Shown: positions 1 through 9,935, counted from the first letter of the stretch. The stretch: 64,000 bases of DNA from Alentia gelatinosa (GCA_950022655.1 OX465583.1:67817652-67881651), one strand, 5' to 3'. The notes: generated from the letters alone by a model not told the origin. Numbers and translations: made by a program.

Positions 1-712
1 TTTACATAGCAAATAACAGAAATGAGAGTATAACATTTACCATATAATATGTGCATCTTTATTTACAAGGAAACCACAAAATAATCCCCAAAGTGCTAAG
101 AATTTAGGATATTTAAAAAACTGACATATGGACCAGACTTGGGCCCTAACAGGCAGGTTAGGGCAGAGATACATAAACGCGCACAGGAAGTAGAGCGCAA
201 AATCTCTGCTAGGGTAGTGCCCCAACCCGTCTGAGAGCGTGGCTTCCTTGAGCGGCGCTAGTTCACCCCAACGCCGCTAGTCTAACGGCTGCGTCCTGAA
301 CTCATCGTAAACGTTAGTGGGGGTGGGTGGGTGTGTGGGAGGGGTAAGGAAGGAGGCGGAGTGGTGGGGGAAGGTATCCAGTAATTGCCTGTGATACCAT
401 AACTCACTCCCCCCCCCCCCCCCACGCCGACTCTGAGCTCAACCCTTCCCTACCGTCACCTCACAACCTACTCCCCTTCACCTGCCTACACCTCACAGAG
501 GCTGACCTTCAATGTGCGCCCTGAACCATCCTACCTCTGAACCTACACCTCTGACCGGCAGGCGGCGGGGCAGTCAGCCTCTCGTGAGCGGCTCATAGAG
601 ATTCACCGGGCCTCCAGTCCCCGCCTCGTCCCGCCGCGCGCCACCCGCCGGCCGCCGCCCCGGCGCCCCCGACAGTGCCGCCCCGGCGCCCTGGTATAAG
701 GCAGTGCTCCAC
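1..712. other. 5' flank without a recognisable gene; G-rich tract and poly-C run
   Basis: No coding feature is supported. Bases 319-344 hold five G-runs of 3-5 separated by 1-5 bases, which is a textbook G-quadruplex pattern on the + strand. A 15-base C run lies at 409-423. From 560 to 710 the sequence is GC- and CpG-rich. Its only open frames belong to the neighbouring minisatellite or are low complexity. Confidence 0.6.
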
Positions 713-2006
713 TTGTAACGTGCGCGCGTGTGAGTGCTGTCTGGCAACATGCGCGCGTGAGTGTGAGTGCTGGCTGGTAGCGTGTGAGTGCTGGCTGGTA
801 ACTTGGGCGTGGATGTGTGTGAGTGCTGGCTGGTAGCGTGTGCACGTGTGTGTGTGCTGGCTGGTACCGTGTGCGTGTGTGTGTGCTGGCTGGTAGCGTG
901 TGAGTGCTGGCTGGTAGCGTGTCAGTACTGGCTGATAATGTGCATGCCTGTGTAAATGCTGGTTGTAGCATGTGAGTGTCTGGTAATGTGTGAGTGCTGT
1001 TGTGTAGCGTGTGCGCGTGGCTGGCTGGTAACAAGTGAGTGCTGGCTGGTAATGTGTGTGTGTGCTGGCTGGTAGCGTGTCAGTACTGGCTGATAATGTG
1101 CATGCCTGTGTGAATGCTGGTTGTAGCGTGTGAGTGTCTGGTAATGTGTGAGTGCTGTTGTGTAGCGTGTGCGCGTGGCTGGCTGGTAACAAGTGAGTGC
1201 TGGCTGGTAATGTGTGTGTGTGCTGGCTGGTAGCGTGTCAGTACTGGCTGATAATGTACATGCCTGTGTGAATGCTGGTTGTAGCGTGTGAGTGTCTGGT
1301 AATGTGTGAGTGCTGTTGTGTAGCGTGTGCGCGTGGCTGGCTGGTAACAAGTGAGTGCTGGCTGGTAATGTGTGTGTGTGCTGGCTGGTAGCATGTGCAT
1401 GTATGTATGAGTGCTGGCTGGTAACATGTCAGTGCTAACTGGCAACATGTGAATGCTGGCTGGTAGTGTGTGAGTGTTGGCTGGTAACATGCGTGTGCAT
1501 GTGTGTGCATGCTGGCTGGTAACGTGTTAGTCCTTGCTGGTAACGTGTAAGTGCTGGCTGGTAGTGTGTGTGTGCTGGCTGGTAGTGTGTTAGTCCTTGC
1601 TGGTAATGTGTGTGTGCATGTGTGTGCAAGCTGGCTTGTAACTTGTAAGTGCTGGCTGGTAACGTATGAGTGCTGGCTGGTAACATGTGAGTGCCTGGCT
1701 GGTAGTGTGTATGGGCTGGTTGGTAACATGTGAGTACTGGCGGCTAACATGTGCGTGTATGTGTGAGTGCTCGTTGTTAGCGTGTGAGTGCTGGCTGGAA
1801 ACGTGTGAATGTCTGTGTGAATGCTGTCTGGTAACGTGTTAGTGCTGTCGGGTAGCATGTGTGTGTGCTGGCTGGTAGCGTGTGCGTGTATGTATGAGTG
1901 CTTTCTGGTAACATGTCAGTGCTAGCTGGGAACATGTGAGTGCTGGCTAATAACATGTGAGTGCTGGCTGGTAACGTGCGCACGTGCCTGTATATGAGTG
2001 CTGGCT
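713..2006. repeat. Minisatellite, about 20-22 bp unit (GAGTGCTGGCTGGTAACGTG type)
   Basis: About sixty degenerate copies of a unit read as GTGAGTGCTGGCTGGTAACG are separated by variable GT-rich spacers. On the minus strand all three frames stay open for long stretches and give repetitive Leu-Pro-Ala-Ser-Thr-His-Thr peptides. This is a by-product of a stop-free repeat and not a gene. The array lies about 0.9 kb upstream of the candidate first exon at 2885. Confidence 0.9.
905..1390. repeat. 158 bp higher-order repeat inside the minisatellite, about 3 copies
   Basis: The variant segment GTCAGTACTGGCTGATAATG starts at 921, 1079 and 1237, exactly 158 bp apart each time. The sequence between these starts is almost identical, differing for example by GCATG versus ACATG in copy 3. 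Homology breaks near 1391. The exact spacing and low divergence show recent block duplication of about seven minisatellite units. Confidence 0.9.
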
Positions 2007-2334
2007 GGCTGCACGTTTGCTCGTGCACACGTGTGGTCGACCCACCCCCTCCCCCTCCCACCCCCTCCTCCCGGCCCTCCTCTCCTCCGGAGTCGCCAGT
2101 CGCCTGGAGAAGGCTGGAGTAGTCGCCGTGCGCAGTTCCTCCTGTGAGAACGGGCTGCCGGGAGTGACTGGTCTCTGTACTGGAGGAGGAGGAGCACACC
2201 ACAGTGGACCAACGCCTGAAGCTCACAGGTGTGTCTGTGTGGGACTCCCAGCCCTGCCCGGAGAGTGCGGTCAGTCTGTACTGGAGGCGTGTATCCCCTG
2301 GAGCACTACCATCTACACACAGAGAGATATATAC
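2007..2334 (+). other. Non-repetitive GC-rich stretch upstream of exon 1
   Basis: This segment lies between two tandem arrays and holds C-rich and GGAGGA-rich tracts. A frame on + stays open here (1984-2436) but has no recognisable domain and runs into the 41 bp array. I read it as possible promoter or 5' UTR sequence of the gene that begins at 2885. No TATA box or initiator was convincing. Confidence 0.35.
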
Positions 2335-2625
2335 ACCTGGGTGTATATACACAACCCCTCACTGATACATAACGTATATCCGTGTATATACATAACCACT
2401 CACAGATATCTAACGTATATCCGTGTATATACATAACCCCTCACTGATACATAACGTATATCCGTGTATATACATAACCACTCACAGATACATAACGTAT
2501 ATCCGTGTATATACACAACCACTCACAGATATACAACGTATATCCGTGTATACATATACATAACCACCCACAGATATACATAACGTATATCCGTGTTTAT
2601 ACACAACCCCTCACTGATAAACCAA
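2335..2625. repeat. 41 bp tandem repeat, 6 copies
   Basis: The core AACGTATATCCGTGTAT starts at 2371, 2412, 2453, 2494, 2535 and 2582. Four intervals are exactly 41 bp and the last is 47 bp. Alternate units carry CCCCTCACTGATAC or CCACTCACAGATAT, so there is a weak two-unit pattern. The array is AT-rich and lies directly upstream of the signal-peptide exon. Confidence 0.92.
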
Positions 2626-2884
2626 CACTCATACGCATCTTCAAAACTCCACGGAGATAGATAGACTCGCGTACCAACCTCCAGGCCCATCAGCCGCCAA
2701 CAACAAACTCCAGTCGTTACTTTGTGAGTGAGAGCCATGGCGCAGTACGGTCACATCGCGCAGTGGCCGATACAGACTTAACTCACTGGAGGAGGTGTGT
2801 TAACCAGGAGGAGGTGTACTTGACACAGCTGTAGTTGTCAGCGGACCTTGGTGTAAGCTCGGTGTGACTTGGAAGCGCGTCAGG

Positions 2885-2967
2885 ATGAGGACCGTCAGGC
2901 TGTGTGCACGCTGGACGCACGTACTGCTCATTGTACTGAGCTGCTCTGTGGATCTACTCACCGCCAG
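2885..2967 (+). CDS. Candidate first coding exon: signal peptide of a secreted or membrane protein
   Basis: The ATG at 2885 is the first in frame after a stop at 2801, preceded by GCGCGTCAGG. The exon encodes 27 residues plus two bases of the next codon. It starts Met-Arg-Thr-Val-Arg, continues with Trp-Thr-His and a hydrophobic core VLLIVLSCS, and ends VDLLTA. That is the basic, hydrophobic and polar layout of a signal peptide with a plausible Ala cleavage site. Coding sequence stops at CAG followed by GTAAGT (2968-2973), a near-perfect donor, so the intron is in phase 2. A first exon that holds only the signal peptide is common in animal secreted and receptor genes. I do not recognise the mature protein, and no second exon was identified in the 61 kb downstream. 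It could also be a chance frame or an orphaned exon. Confidence 0.5.
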
Positions 2968-2973
2968 GTAAGT
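2968..2973 (+). promoter_or_regulatory. 5' splice donor (CAG|GTAAGT)
   Basis: The exon ends CCGCCAG and the intron begins GTAAGT, matching the metazoan U1 consensus MAG|GTRAGT at every position. It immediately follows the end of the signal-peptide coding segment. Confidence 0.55.
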
Positions 2974-3069
2974 CTCTTACAACTCATTACTATATACCCA
3001 TGCCGTACAGGGCAGCCGGTTTAGGAAGGGAGTAGGCTGGGGTACGATGATTTCAGGATTCAACTACAA

Positions 3070-3515
3070 GTCTGAACAGGGCCATTATATGGTAAGCCTG
3101 ACTGTCCCCACATGTTGGTGAAATGGTGTTTGAAAGTAAGATCTATTAGAAAAACAGTAAAAAAGACACCTTAATGCAGGGTTTACTATGTGTAATTAAT
3201 CAATTTATACTCAATCAGGTTTTATAAAATAAATTGGTAATATAAGATTGCAATTTTCATGTAATACAGACTTGGATGGTTAATGGCAAATAAAATGTGC
3301 TACCAGTAGTGTCCCCTAGTAGCAGAAATCGAAACTATTGGATAGTGGTGTAAATACAACAGAATCAGGCGTATGTATGAATCAGGCGTATATATATGAA
3401 TCAGGCGCCTACAGATAAGGCATATACACAAGGGGAATAGGACGACCATGTATACGCAAAAACATACCTATATACGCCGGGTGTATACATAAATGAAGTG
3501 GTTAGTTTCGTTCAG
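3070..3515 (-). mobile_element. Family K repeat, minus orientation, about 445 bp
   Basis: Read on the minus strand it begins CACTGAACGAAACTAACCAC and contains repeated TATACGCCTGATTC motifs. It is colinear with 6530-6915 on the + strand, including the far end with CATGTGTGGTCAGTCTGG-type sequence. Only one end resembles a TIR, so it is either truncated or a non-TIR repeat. It lies just inside the putative first intron. Confidence 0.7.
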
Positions 3516-3559
3516 TGGTATATGCATACTGTAAATATGCACCGTTTCGGCATATGACA

Positions 3560-3700
3560 TAAAAATACTGTACGGACCAGTGGTCCATACAGGAAAATAT
3601 GGACAACCTACCCATATACATTTATTAAATTATTGGTTGTTAAGCCAAATGAAATTAATGATTTTCTTTAAATTTCGGGTATATAGTAAATATATAACGT
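3560..3700 (+). repeat. Family L dispersed repeat
   Basis: Segments such as TTTATTAAA...TTGGTTG..AAGC and AAATTTCGGGTATATAGTAAA recur at 26520-26625. The two copies diverge strongly between the shared blocks. No terminal structure is visible. Confidence 0.5.
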
Positions 3701-3830
3701 CCAACCATGCTTGTACAAGTCACAGAACTCGATGATAATTTATGTTTGTGCGGAACTCGGCGTAAATGCCTCGGTCCGTACAAACCGTAAATTACCATCT
3801 CGTTTTCTCACTTGCACAGCATGGTCAGGA

Positions 3831-3960
3831 AGTTCTATATAAATACTTATATAGAACTGCATAAAGAATCATATAAATAGACAATACTCCACGAGTTTGG
3901 ATGGGCCGCAATCGTCATTGAGGCGAAGCCAAGTGACGAATTATGGCACAACCAAACGAG
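3831..3960 (-). mobile_element. Family H foldback element, truncated at its right arm
   Basis: It holds a perfect 12 bp inverted repeat (3831-3842 with 3847-3858). ACAATACTCCACGAGTTTGG and the GATGGGCCGCAATCGTCAT segment follow, both also seen at 16925-17075. The right arm stops at CCAAACGAG, exactly where the tRNA-like A box begins, so the SINE either interrupts or replaces the rest of the element. Confidence 0.65.
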
Positions 3961-4118
3961 TTAGCTCAGTGGTAAAGAGCACTGGACTCCCAAGGTTGTC
4001 ATTTCATAGATTCGATCACCACCCTTGTGGTGTAAAAGAACCTTGAGAAAGTCTGGTGAGAACCACCAATGGTAACTGGATGTTAAATCAAACAGACAAA
4101 CGAAATACACACACCCAC
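3960..4118 (+). mobile_element. tRNA-derived SINE
   Basis: TAGCTCAGTGG at 3962-3972 matches the pol III A box (TRGYNNAGYGG) and AGATTCGATCACC at 4008-4020 matches the B box (GGTTCGANTCC). Their spacing is tRNA-like, and the candidate anticodon loop is GACTCCCAAGG. A tRNA-unrelated body follows (CTTGAGAAAGTCTGGTGAGA) and then a tail GATGTTAAATCAAACAGACA. This pattern is typical of invertebrate tRNA-SINEs whose 3' end resembles a partner LINE. The head is too divergent in the T-arm to be a functional tRNA gene. Confidence 0.8.
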
Positions 4119-5052
4119 AACCAGACAATCCACCGGGGGGGGGGGGGGGCGTTGCACTAGGTTTTGCAGATCATAGAATAACGAACCGAGGTCGAAATTG
4201 TAGCTCCAAATTCATTGCGGATCACATCATAACTATATTACCATCTACATTCAATGGAAATTCTAATGAACCTTTCACCTATGTCACCAAAAATGTGGTG
4301 TTATAAAAAGAAGTGATACAAAGTGAAAATAAGGATACCACACTATACGACCCGATATTACTGGAGCAACATTTCTAGGACCAATGAACCCCTGCTGCCT
4401 ATGTCATCAGCAGCCCAACACAGCACACTCAGAATGAGATAATCCACAAGCTGCCTGCCCTATAGGGGACAGAGCCATTGTTAGTCCAAGAAGCAGATAC
4501 CAGGTGGCTGACAGTATGGTGCCCCCATTCGGGGGACAGAAGCTGTTCTGCGGCTCTTATGAAATCTTAACTGACATTCTAAGTTTACCATGGTTCCCTC
4601 GTCTCTTTACCCTCACTCCAGAATAGGATGACTTAAGAGTTGAATCCTAGAACATGTTTGTTCTCACATGAAAAGATCTCAAGACTAGACTAGAATTGTG
4701 ACAGTTCCCTATTATCACTCACTAACTTTGCCATCTTCAGTAGTGAAAAAAACCAACATATTTTTCATCTCCAACAGTGGAGGACACCTACTCGAGGGGC
4801 AAAATGGTGGTGCCCAGCGAACATTACCTATCTACCGTATACCATCAGCAGTCTAACATACACACAACGGCCCCACTGACAGTGTGGTGGCCGGTGTCTG
4901 ACTAGTGCGGCGAGGAGTCTATGCAAATACCCGTCCTATCACTGGATGCGGACTAGTTCTCGCTCCCCTCTCTGAACGTCGGCTGCTATGAAGCCGTCGG
5001 GATCGTTATTCCGGGTCTGGGCGGTGTCAGCAGCTCTCAGGGCGATGCAGCA
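4119..5052. other. Unassigned intergenic or intronic sequence
   Basis: A 15-base G run lies at 4135-4149 just after the SINE tail. The rest shows no open frame of note, no tandem structure and no match to the other families in the window. Confidence 0.5.
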
Positions 5053-5649
5053 GGGGCCCGTTTAATAATCCAGGGGGCTGTTGAAAAATATTTTGTCGTC
5101 CATGAGGCTGGACGATACGACACATCGAACGATGAACGACATACTGGACGACCTTTTTCATTCAGGGAAGCATAAAACTAGTCGTTGGCATCAGCATTAT
5201 CCTTCAATAGATTTTCTATATAAATGCCGATACGCATCGAGTGATGCAGTGGTATTTCTAAGAAAAGCAGGCCGAGTAGTGCAGTCCCTCTCCATCAGTT
5301 CGAATTTTAAAATGTTTCCCACAAACATTTGGTCATTAACAAATGATGAAATGTGGTCCACATGTATCACACACATATAGAATTCTCTGTCCAATATTTA
5401 TTTTAATTCGAAGGAGATTTAGTGCATGAAAAACGAGTTTGACATGAGGTACGACACCTCTAGAGGTATCTTTAATGGATGACATTTTCAAAATGAACGA
5501 TTTCGTAGGCCACACCACCTTCGACTTTCATTTTATTGTCTCGTCAAAGGCTCGTATGCCTACGACATACTTTTTTAGGCTACGTTTTGGCTACAACGAG
5601 ACTTGTACGATACTTTTTTGGATGGTAGAATTATTATTCAACGGCCCCC
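5053..5649 (+). mobile_element. Family B long element with TIRs, about 597 bp
   Basis: The left end GGGGCCCGTTTAATAATC and the right end ATTATTATTCAACGGCCCCC are inverted repeats of each other. The interior carries CGTCC/GGACG-rich segments and a stretch CACATCGAACGATG that recurs near 7630 and 8725. Open frames inside (up to 99 codons) have no domain. I infer a non-autonomous DNA element. Confidence 0.6.
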
Positions 5650-6109
5650 AGGATCGTACATGATCTTACAAGAGCTATCGTTTAATAATAATCAAAGCTT
5701 ATATAAAGCAATTAAGCTCTGCTAATTAATCCTGAAAAATAAACCCCGCCCACACGGCCTTCAGACACGCGCAGAACGGGGCTTACAGTTACATTTATCA
5801 ATGGCGTGCTTCATGAACAGAGTGAGGTAACCTCTGACAGTTACATTCAGCTACACTGGTTCCCATCGAAGCAGTGGTCGCTAATGACAGCTCCGCTTGC
5901 ACTCTGACTAGTATCTCATGACCGGCCAGCTGGTCTCAAAGTCGGGACATCGGCAGTGCCCCGAGCTCCACGATTTAAGGGCAGAGAATCAGCTTGGAGA
6001 TCCACTCATGCATGACAGGTAGGAGAGTGAGCATACCTCTACCTGTCTACACACAGGCGTGATCACCGGCTCTGACAAGCAATAACAGCAGTAGACTGAC
6101 CACAACAAG
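5650..6109. other. Unassigned sequence
   Basis: No feature was recognised. The sequence is moderately GC-rich compared with its surroundings. Confidence 0.4.
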
Positions 6110-6529
6110 AAAACATGGTAAATAATACACTATATGCACTATATCTATGTATATCGGTGTACCTGCATCTGTGTATCTCTATTTTACAGGGTAGTCTTAC
6201 TGCATTTTGTATGTATTCTGATGAATTTACAAGGCCAGGTGAGAGAAAGTTGAGGGCAATGAGCCATGACAGGGTCGTGGTTGTAATGGTCATGTACAGG
6301 TTATTTGTGTGGAGAGTGGGTGGTAGGTGGGGAAAGGTATGTATGGATTCTATGCATCACGTTTCTTTCTATGTATCTGTATGTGTATCTGTGTATCTTA
6401 ATCAGTCTGTGTATCTATCTGTGTCAGTTGTGTATCTGTGTGTATGTGAGTGTCTGTCAGTGTGTGACAGTGTGTGTCTGTATGTATTTCTGTCAATATT
6501 TTAGTGACGGTTTATCTATGTGTCTATCA
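6110..6529. repeat. Low-complexity TGTATCTG-rich tract
   Basis: Imperfect repeats of TGTATCTGTGTATC dominate 6360-6500. The overlapping + frames with Val/Cys/Tyr/Ser-rich peptides are products of this simple repeat. Confidence 0.65.
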
Positions 6530-6915
6530 CTGCACGAAACTAACCACTTTATATATGTATAGGCCCGGCTTATATAGGTATGCTTTTGCGTATACAAGGT
6601 CGTCCTATTCCCCGTGTGTATACGCCTTATCTGTAGGCGCCTGATTCATATATACGCCTGATTCATATATACGCCTGATTCTGTTGTATATACACCACTA
6701 TTCAATAGTTCCGATCTCTGCCACTTGGGGTACTACTGGTAGCATATTTCATTTTCCATTAACTATCCAAGTCTTTATCATATGAAAAATGTAATCTTAT
6801 AATACCAATTTATCTTATAAAACCTTTATAAAACCTGATAAGGTATTAACTGATTAATATAAAAAAAAACCTGCATGTGTGGTCAGTCTGGATTCACTAT
6901 ATAATGGCTTACACC
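6530..6915 (+). mobile_element. Family K repeat, plus orientation
   Basis: It starts CACTGCACGAAACTAACCAC and continues with TATACAAGGTCGTCCTATTC and three TATACGCCTGATTC units. It stays colinear with the minus-strand copy at 3070-3515 to its 3' end near 6915. Confidence 0.7.
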
Positions 6916-6950
6916 TCCTATACCAACACAAACGGGATGGGGGGAGCGAG

Positions 6951-6999
6951 TGGCTGGGAGGGTGGCTGGGAGGGTGGCTGGGAGGGTGGCTGGGAGGCG
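6951..6999 (+). repeat. 12 bp tandem repeat GGGAGGGTGGCT, 4 copies
   Basis: The unit TGGCTGGGAGGG repeats four times without interruption, then reads into GGCGGGGCC. The G-runs make it G-quadruplex capable on the + strand. Confidence 0.9.
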
Positions 7000-7019
7000 G
7001 GGCCGAGACTATACCAACA

Positions 7020-7085
7020 CAAAAGGACGGATCTACATGTTCAGTCCTAGATTACCCAAACGGGCCCCAGGACCATGTTGGCTGA
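7020..7085 (+). mobile_element. Isolated right end of a family B element
   Basis: TACATGTTCAGTCCTAGATT and then ACCCAAACGGGCCCCAGG match the right TIR of the family B copies at 29819 and 49553. No left end was found nearby. Confidence 0.5.
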
Positions 7086-7201
7086 TTAACTCCTATCATA
7101 CGACACCTCAGGGGGGTGTCGTGGCTGAAGCTTGTACTGTAACTCCAGCAAAATTTTAGAACCGAAGAACTCGCGTAACAAAAGTGTTAATGAACAACCA
7201 G

Positions 7202-7554
7202 TTAACCCTTTAACAGCAGCATTATGCCTCCATGCATCCCCCTGGCTACGGCAGGAAGATTCCTCCAGGCATCTTAGAGGCATCATTGATATTTGTGTAC
7301 ATAATTCAATAAATAGAAAAGTAATTGTTTTGAATTAAAAGAAATTTTGACCAACTATAAGAGCCATATTGACCTTTGATTTGGTATAACAAAATATTAT
7401 AAATTACCAAAGTAAATTAGTCAAATCACATGATCCATCAAATGACAATGCTATTTTCCCAAAAAGGTGCCTGCTGTAGCAGGGTCGTTTATGCAGGCAA
7501 TGCCGGCCGTGTAATGCTGAGCAGGGGAACTGGGTGCTGCAGGGAAAGGGTTAA
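7202..7554. mobile_element. Family Z MITE, piggyBac-type (TTAA-CCC...GGG-TTAA)
   Basis: The element begins TTAACCCTTTAACAGCAGC at 7202 and ends GCAGGGAAAGGGTTAA at 7554, so CCC...GGG ends are flanked by TTAA on both sides. piggyBac transposons insert at TTAA and their TIRs start with CCC. The interior contains ATGCCTCCATGCAT-type inverted motifs also seen in the copies at 54202 and 62011. No transposase frame is present. Confidence 0.75.
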
Positions 7555-7715
7555 ATACACCTAAATACCTGACTGAGTGTTGTTGAATGAATACAAATGC
7601 CGAGTGATCGTTAGTACTCGAATCTGTTACATCGAACGATGTCCCGCACGATGTATGTCAAACATACGGCCATTTGTACGAACGACTGACATGTCTCCCT
7701 ACGATCTAATGCTAG
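7555..7715. other. Unassigned, with CGAACGATG-type motifs
   Basis: It contains CATCGAACGATGTCCCGCAC. Related inverted motifs recur in the family B interior (5120) and at 8725, probably remnants of one repeat. No gene is visible. Confidence 0.35.
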
Positions 7716-8676
7716 GTTTACACCATCTCCGCGGCAGTCCCAGCATTTGATTTTGGCAGAATCCTAACTCAACTTGGTGTTTATATGGTATTTTAATGGT
7801 ATTTTATGGTTTTTGCCCGCTCGGCCCCCTACATCCCGTCGATTAAGTCCAATACAGGTGTTGCCGTTCAACGCCGCCTAACGGCCCATTGTCTAGTTAC
7901 GCGGCCGCTCGGACAAACAACGCTAGTCCAGCGGTTTTCATATAGAGACAAACAGCAATCACACCTAAAGTGTGAACGGTGGGTGTGATTGCAGGAGTGT
8001 TGTTTTTTGACAGATTAAATTGCTTAAACAAACTAGAGTATAGTACTAACGAGTCATGGTTGTCTAAACTTTACAGTTGATAATTATCTTGGTTTTAGAT
8101 AGGAAACAGATAAGCATATAACTGCTGGGTCTGACCATGTATTAATAAGTATGCAATTTTGGTGTCCCTATGTTATCTCAGGTATATCTATGGTATCATT
8201 GAGGTGATATGCATGTATGATACACCAAATCGGGGCTGGAATACCATAGAAATAATATGATGCAATCACTTTTATTTCTCTGGAGATAATGTGCACGGGT
8301 ATTATGAACGTATTACACTCATACATTGTGTTTATCAATGCTAAAGTATATGTTGTCAGGCGAATGTTTGGCTTCAGTCATTGCGTAACTAAGGAGATAA
8401 GGTGCGACACCGGCCTGTGGAAAAAGGCCTATTACGACCACTTACGGCAGTCACCACGGTCGAACGCCATGGGGGATTGCCGGGACTGCCGTGGCAGATA
8501 TTTTTGACAGTCAGAAATTCTGCCCCGGCAGTCCCGGCAACCTCCCGGCAATCAAATCCAGTCAAATCCAGTTAAGATTCACAACCAAGTCGAGATACGA
8601 CGACTTAGGAAGTACAAGGCCAGTTTGGGCGATGGCATTTTGGGGTTGCCGGGACTGCCGGGGTGATGGTGTAAAC
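7716..8676. mobile_element. Family T element(s) with GTTTACACCATC termini, about 961 bp
   Basis: The left end GTTTACACCATCTCCGCGGC and the right end, read inverted as GTTTACACCATCACCCCGGC, share about 30 bp including CGGCAGTCCC. A second inverted pair lies inside, around 8470-8500 and 8520-8550, built on TTGCCGGGACTGCCG. The block may therefore be two elements of one family side by side. No coding capacity is visible. Confidence 0.65.
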
Positions 8677-9560
8677 GCAGTATAATTTATGTAACGACAT
8701 TGGCTGTGGGTCGTCTACGATGCCGCACATCGTTCGATAGATCGCATCGTCCGCTTCTCGTATCGTTAAAAATTTATGTAACGGACCCCCGGCCGCCGCG
8801 CCCACCGCTCGTTGTGCCGCTCAGTGTTGCCCCACTCCCCCCTTTTTATTGTCGTTTTCTTTTCGACATCTAGAGCAAACATCAGCAAACTTGCAAAGTA
8901 GCTTAATGGAACAAGGTCAACGAAATTCAATATCCTCCAAATTAGAATTGAGCACCTCGAAAAGTAAACAATATCGGCGGGAGAAGAGAGTCATGAATTT
9001 AGAACTGCTAACTCCAATTATGCACTGCTTGCAATAACCATCGCGATCTTACACTATTTACTTCGCCTCTCAGAATTCTACTAAAATCTCGATTATTTGT
9101 ACAAGATGTATTTGGATCATATGGTCTGGTTTCGGGACGGTAGGGTTTTCACTCGAATATGTGGGCACAGAATATAAAACAGGGTTATGGAAAACCATGA
9201 GTCCACACTTTTGGAGTTAACTGCCAGGAATCGATATCAACGGTTCATTACTTCCTGAATTTGTTTAAGGCAAATCTAAAGCACAACATAATTTCCTACC
9301 ACAGTCAGATAGATCTTGTGATACATCAACTCGAGAAGGTAATAGTTCAGAGCACCGCTCTGCATAATTTCAAATAATTATAATGCTAGCTTCATTAACA
9401 AAATGAAGGACATTTGAATAGTCATGTTAGCATCGTGAGTGCCAAGTAAAAAGTAGGAATTCAGTGCAACTAGGAGGAGCTCGAAAGGATTCTTTTTGTA
9501 TTCATACATGAGAATGAGGGTACAAACAAACACAATGTTGTGTAAAAGAGTTTTCCTTTT
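8677..9560. other. Unassigned sequence
   Basis: A short CGTACGATGCCGCACATCG-like remnant lies near 8715-8765. The rest is AT-rich with no domain-bearing frame and no shared repeat recognised. Confidence 0.4.
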
Positions 9561-9713
9561 GGGCCGTCCATAAAGTACGGAGAGGGGGTGGGTCCAAATT
9601 TTAGGAAATTTTGCGTATGGTCCTTCTTTGGTCTATTGCGTACAAGATTGAGAGGGGGTGGGGGGGGGGATTATATTTCTATAATTTTGCGTACATCCTT
9701 TATGAATAGCCCC
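9561..9713. mobile_element. Short MITE with GGGCCGTCCATAAAGTACG termini, 153 bp
   Basis: The left end is GGGCCGTCCATAAAGTACG. The right end, inverted, is GGGGCTATTCATAAAGGATG. Both lead into TTTTGCGTA segments. A relative lies at 41505-41683. A G-run (9660-9669) sits in the middle. Ends reading as 'CCATAAA(G/T)TACG' are widespread in invertebrate MITEs, but I cannot assign the superfamily. Confidence 0.65.
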
Positions 9714-9860
9714 TTTCCTATGTTTGTTCTTTACAGAAGCAAATGTCGTGTGGGTTTTTTATTTACTTGTTTACGAGCTAGGACAATGCAGAGGTTATTT
9801 ACTACAAGCAGGAGAAAGGAGGGATACATACACTATTAGTGCATGGTTTCCGATATTCGT
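9714..9860. other. Unassigned sequence
   Basis: Open frames here are short and carry no domain. Nothing else was recognised. Confidence 0.3.
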
Positions 9861-9935
9861 GGCCGCATTCTATGAGAAATTTGTGCGCAGTAATATCCGA
9901 GCGAATGCGAGGATATTACGCACAGTCAGCTAAAA
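9861..9935. repeat. Family N hairpin
   Basis: GTGCGCAGTAATATCC (9883-9898) pairs with GGATATTACGCAC (9911 on) across a 12-base loop. The GGATATTACTACGCG-type motif recurs at 39075 and 51195. Confidence 0.6.

Noticed and set aside
593..2352. Long overlapping minus-strand frames (up to 206 codons) rich in Leu-Pro-Ala-Ser-Thr-His
   Set aside because: They are translations of the 20-22 bp minisatellite in all three frames, have no domain and no plausible gene structure.
1984..2436. 150-codon plus frame upstream of exon 1
   Set aside because: It begins inside the minisatellite and ends in the 41 bp array, with no recognised domain. It may overlap a 5' UTR but is not a protein gene.
3960..4035. 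Functional tRNA gene
   Set aside because: A and B boxes fit, but the acceptor and T stems do not pair properly, and a SINE body and tail follow.
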